Below, piece by piece: positions 62,798-64,000 of a DNA stretch of 64,000 bases. The stretch's first letter is position 1; every line of letters begins with the position of its first letter. The notes beneath the pieces were generated by a model. The model was not told the DNA's origin. It made no database searches and was given only the letters and a program-made list of their open reading frames with translations. Position numbers and translations under genes: made by a program. This DNA comes from a bacterium (lineage in GTDB: Bacteria > Electryoneota > RPQS01): contig JAHDVH010000004.1 in the NCBI GenBank assembly GCA_023382385.1, forward strand, positions 1-64,000. The letters run 5' to 3'.

Positions 62798-63400
62798 TCA
62801 ATCCTGCTTTGGTTCCGGGACTCGAATCAAATCATCGTTCTCTCGATACTTTTCCCATATCGGCAGCCATTCCGTTCGTAACAGTCCGGTTTCAATCGAA
62901 TCCCAGTAGCGCCCCGCGCGGAATAGGTGCTCGCGGCGGCGACCCTCTACCTTGTATCCGCACTTTTCGTTGAACTTCTGACTTGCTGTGTTGAATTCGT
63001 AACTGAATGTATAAAGCTTGTGGAGATTCAACGTGCAAAACGCATGATAGCACAACAGCATCTTTGCATCCGTCGCATAGCCTTTGCCCCTATCCTCCGG
63101 ACGTCCAATCCACACTCCTGACGTCGCATTGCGATGCACGAAATCGATCCGGATAAGCCCCATCATCCCGATCCAGCGGTCGTCGTGTCCACAAACTGCG
63201 AAGATCTGATTGTCCTCAGACTTCGACATCTTGTCCACGAACTCCCGCGTATCTTGGGTGCGGTTTGGTCCGGTGAGCAGCAGGTTAAGATAGACGTCCG
63301 GGTCATTGATCAAATCGGCGATAAGCGGAATATCCGCATCGTCGACCGCGCGCAAAGTGACCTTCTTTCCGCGCAGGAATGGAGTGTGAAGATGTGACAC
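62798..63400 (-). CDS. GNAT-family (RimJ/RimL-like) acetyltransferase
   Basis: A 200-residue N-acetyltransferase. The acetyl-CoA loop reads RPEDRGKGYATDAKMLL (about residues 103-118), preceded by WIGMMGLIRIDFVHRNATSGVWIG and followed by NLHKLYTFSYEFNTASQKFNEKCGY, as in RimJ/RimL and spermidine acetyltransferases. The acceptor is unknown. The start is GTG 63400 with GAGGA six bases upstream. It lies 15 bases after the ABC permease gene. Confidence 0.92.
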   Translation of the reverse strand: MSHLHTPFLRGKKVTLRAVDDADIPLIADLINDPDVYLNLLLTGPNRTQDTREFVDKMSKSEDNQIFAVCGHDDRWIGMMGLIRIDFVHRNATSGVWIGRPEDRGKGYATDAKMLLCYHAFCTLNLHKLYTFSYEFNTASQKFNEKCGYKVEGRRREHLFRAGRYWDSIETGLLRTEWLPIWEKYRENDDLIRVPEPKQD

Positions 63401-63415
63401 CGTTTTCCTCGAAAG

Positions 63416-64000
63416 CTATTCGTAACGCAATGCGTCGATCGGATCAAGCCGCGACGCTTTCATCGCCGGCCACATGCCAAAACCGACTCCGACCGCTGTG
63501 CAGAAAATCGTCGCAAGAAACACCGCCCAGACCGGCACCGGTGCGGGGAAGTTCAGATAATTGTTGATAAAGATCGCGACCCCGTATCCCAGAAGAATGC
63601 CGATCGCCCCGCCCACCAAAGACAACGTCGTCGCTTCAATCAAGAACTGACGCAAAATGGAAGATCGCGTTCCGCCAAGGGCCTTCCGCACCCCGATCTC
63701 CCGCGTGCGCTCGGTGACAGATACAAGCATGATGTTCATGATGCCAATGCCGGCTACCAGAAGGGAGATGCCGCATATTCCAAAAGCAGCAATCCCGATC
63801 CACGCAGTCTGCTCCGTGAACTGCTTGTTCAACACATCGGGTGTCCACATGCCAAAATTATTCTCTTCACCCGGCCGCAACCCACGTATGATGCGCATCG
63901 CTTCAATCACCTCCGACTGCGCCTTACGGTAGGCGGTCGGGTCCCACGCCTGGACCGTTAGGTTCACCGACTTTTCGCCGTAGATGCGCTCAAAGGTGGA
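63416..64000 (-). CDS. MacB/FtsX-type ABC transporter permease (C-terminal part, cut by right edge)
   Basis: The last 194 residues of a permease. The reading frame is open to the window edge, so the true start is outside. The FtsX-like region contains AGIGIMNIMLVSVTERTREIGVRKALGG, broken here at about residues 85-112 of the fragment, then three more helices and a final WPAMKASRLDPIDALRYE. MacB-type permeases move lipoproteins, peptides or drugs with an ATPase and a membrane-fusion protein. Partners would lie beyond the edge. Confidence 0.9.
   Translation of the reverse strand, partial: STFERIYGEKSVNLTVQAWDPTAYRKAQSEVIEAMRIIRGLRPGEENNFGMWTPDVLNKQFTEQTAWIGIAAFGICGISLLVAGIGIMNIMLVSVTERTREIGVRKALGGTRSSILRQFLIEATTLSLVGGAIGILLGYGVAIFINNYLNFPAPVPVWAVFLATIFCTAVGVGFGMWPAMKASRLDPIDALRYE

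Overview
The window looks like a chromosomal segment of a Gram-negative bacterium from the Fibrobacterota-Chlorobiota-Bacteroidota (FCB) neighbourhood, probably an uncultured lineage outside Bacteroidota proper. Five large secreted proteins end in a type IX secretion-type sorting domain ([FY]PNPFNP at its start, a lysine at the very end). There is a full Tol-Pal operon, a FadL/PorV-like outer-membrane barrel, lipoproteins and TonB-type proteins, so the cell has an outer membrane. Promoters that can be read by eye are of ordinary sigma-70 type (TTGACA or TTGCAT, 17 bp, TATATT-like), not the Bacteroidota TAnnTTTG type. Nothing looks like a plasmid, phage, insertion sequence, CRISPR array or recent transfer, and no rRNA or tRNA was recognised.

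Layout. 1-8.6 kb, mostly minus strand: the edge of a small secreted protein, a secreted protein with an internal duplication and a long structured leader, ssb, VanZ-like, nnr (NAD(P)HX repair), a DCC-family protein, a CPBP membrane protease, a T9SS cargo protein, acpS and a HAD phosphatase. 8.7-10.1 kb, plus: a TPM-LemA pair. 10.5-14.3 kb, plus: dnaG-hslV-hslU. 14.4-28.4 kb: two giant gingipain-like (C25) T9SS proteins whose catalytic His position is substituted, an MscS channel, a glycosyltransferase and an S9 peptidase. 28.4-29.5 kb: spmB/spmA.

29.7-39.4 kb, plus: a ten-gene run (ispG, cupin, flavin reductase, nfu-type scaffold, resB, ccsA, dxs, ispH, lipA, A-type Fe-S carrier) with a clear promoter at one end and a terminator at the other. 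It joins the MEP isoprenoid pathway and lipoate synthesis, both using 4Fe-4S enzymes, to Fe-S cluster carriers, a candidate electron-transfer reductase and cytochrome c maturation. 39.4-40.1 kb: two small orphan genes, one resembling a B3-type DNA-binding fold and one a half-length DUF2480 protein. 40.1-44.7 kb: tolQ-tolR-tolA/tonB-tolB-pal-cpoB with its own promoter and terminator.

44.7-64 kb: an AI-2E-type transporter, then a long minus-strand stretch: DUF502 protein, ftsB-like, eno, a DUF2007-like protein, YhaM-like OB/HD exoribonuclease, TPR protein, outer-membrane barrel, two lipoproteins, argF, an M14 carboxypeptidase and a 1046-residue repeat protein (both T9SS cargo). After these come a secreted SRPBCC/dienelactone-hydrolase fusion that has lost its catalytic residues (plus strand), an S9 peptidase, a GNAT acetyltransferase and the end of a MacB-type ABC permease cut by the right edge.

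No clearly new multi-gene defence or mobile system was seen. The most interesting items are the Fe-S/isoprenoid operon, the paired His-less C25 proteins, the degenerate secreted DLH fusion, the two orphan small genes before the tol operon, and the long structured leader at 1.0-1.35 kb.
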